From NCBI GenBank assembly GCA_030018715.1, contig JASEHN010000209.1:1-5741 (forward strand): 5,741 nt of DNA. The letters are read 5' to 3'. The notes under the pieces are model-generated. The model was not told the DNA's origin, ran no database searches, and saw only the letters and a program-made list of their open reading frames with translations. Below are positions 5,673 to 5,741 of the stretch, in pieces. Position numbers and translations under genes: made by a program. The DNA comes from Thermodesulfobacteriota bacterium (GTDB lineage: Bacteria; Desulfobacterota; SM23-61). Numbering within the stretch: position 1 is the stretch's first letter; each line of letters starts with the position of its first letter.

Positions 5673-5741
5673 AAAAAATAAAAACTTCGTAACAGTTTAG
5701 CGATTTGAAAAAATGGTATTAAAGCCTTTGTTGAGGGCCGG

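Larger units (their letters stand above)
5561..5741. other. AT-rich, gene-free leader upstream of mlaF
   Basis: No ORF with coding character was found in these 181 bases on either strand. The region is markedly more AT-rich than the genes and consists largely of short repeats. The promoter of the minus-strand cluster should lie here if the operon begins with mlaF, but I could not point to a convincing -35/-10 pair with correct spacing. In related cassettes an mlaE permease gene usually sits directly before mlaF, so this gap marks either an operon start or a rearrangement. Confidence 0.5.

Noticed and set aside
5204..5692. Plus-strand ORF running out of mlaF into the leader
   Set aside because: It is antisense to conserved ABC ATPase motifs, and its C-terminal part is just translated tandem repeat.
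5581..5741. Sigma-70 promoter for the cluster in the mlaF leader
   Set aside because: AT-rich hexamer-like matches exist (for example TTGCCT and TTATGC on the minus strand), but their spacing of about 13 bp is too short and others are equally weak, so none was called.

Overview
The window looks like a piece of chromosome from a Gram-negative anaerobe, most plausibly a Desulfobacterota (former Deltaproteobacteria) or related sediment bacterium. The reasons are an Mla-type outer-membrane lipid transport cassette, an outer-membrane lipoprotein, a selenocysteine-containing SelD, a stand-alone IMP cyclohydrolase, and intergenic gaps filled with short palindromic or 7-bp-periodic repeats. The taxonomic call is inference; there is no rRNA or other marker gene here.

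All five genes lie on the minus strand and read from right to left: mlaF-like ABC ATPase (4730-5560), mlaD-like MCE protein (3438-4733), a lipoprotein built of about 19-residue 'WP' repeats (1920-3419), selD (858-1901) and a purH cyclohydrolase domain (167-757). mlaF and mlaD overlap by ATGA, mlaD and the lipoprotein are 18 nt apart, and the lipoprotein stops 18 nt before the selD start. The first four therefore look like one transcription unit. purH follows after a 97-nt gap (counted to the selD stop) that contains a 13-bp inverted repeat. A strong hairpin plus T-run at 1-30 probably terminates the unit.

Functionally the unit joins an envelope module with two soluble enzymes. MlaF and MlaD would energise and guide phospholipid movement between the membranes; the permease MlaE is not in the window. 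The repeat-rich lipoprotein is a candidate outer-membrane partner. SelD makes selenophosphate, and the PurH domain closes the IMP ring in purine synthesis.

The most notable result is that a simple ORF reading truncates selD. An in-frame TGA at 1854-1856 sits exactly where the catalytic Cys/Sec of SelD belongs, is followed by a good bacterial SECIS hairpin, and is preceded by a GTG start with a good ribosome binding site. The true gene is a 347-residue selenoprotein. The second point of interest is the pairing of an MCE protein, whose coiled coil is built from 34- and 41-residue repeats differing by exactly one heptad, with the unrecognised WP-repeat lipoprotein.

Non-coding stretches are all shorter than 200 bp (1-166, 758-857, 5561-5741) and consist largely of short repeats. 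No tRNA, rRNA, CRISPR array or insertion sequence was seen.
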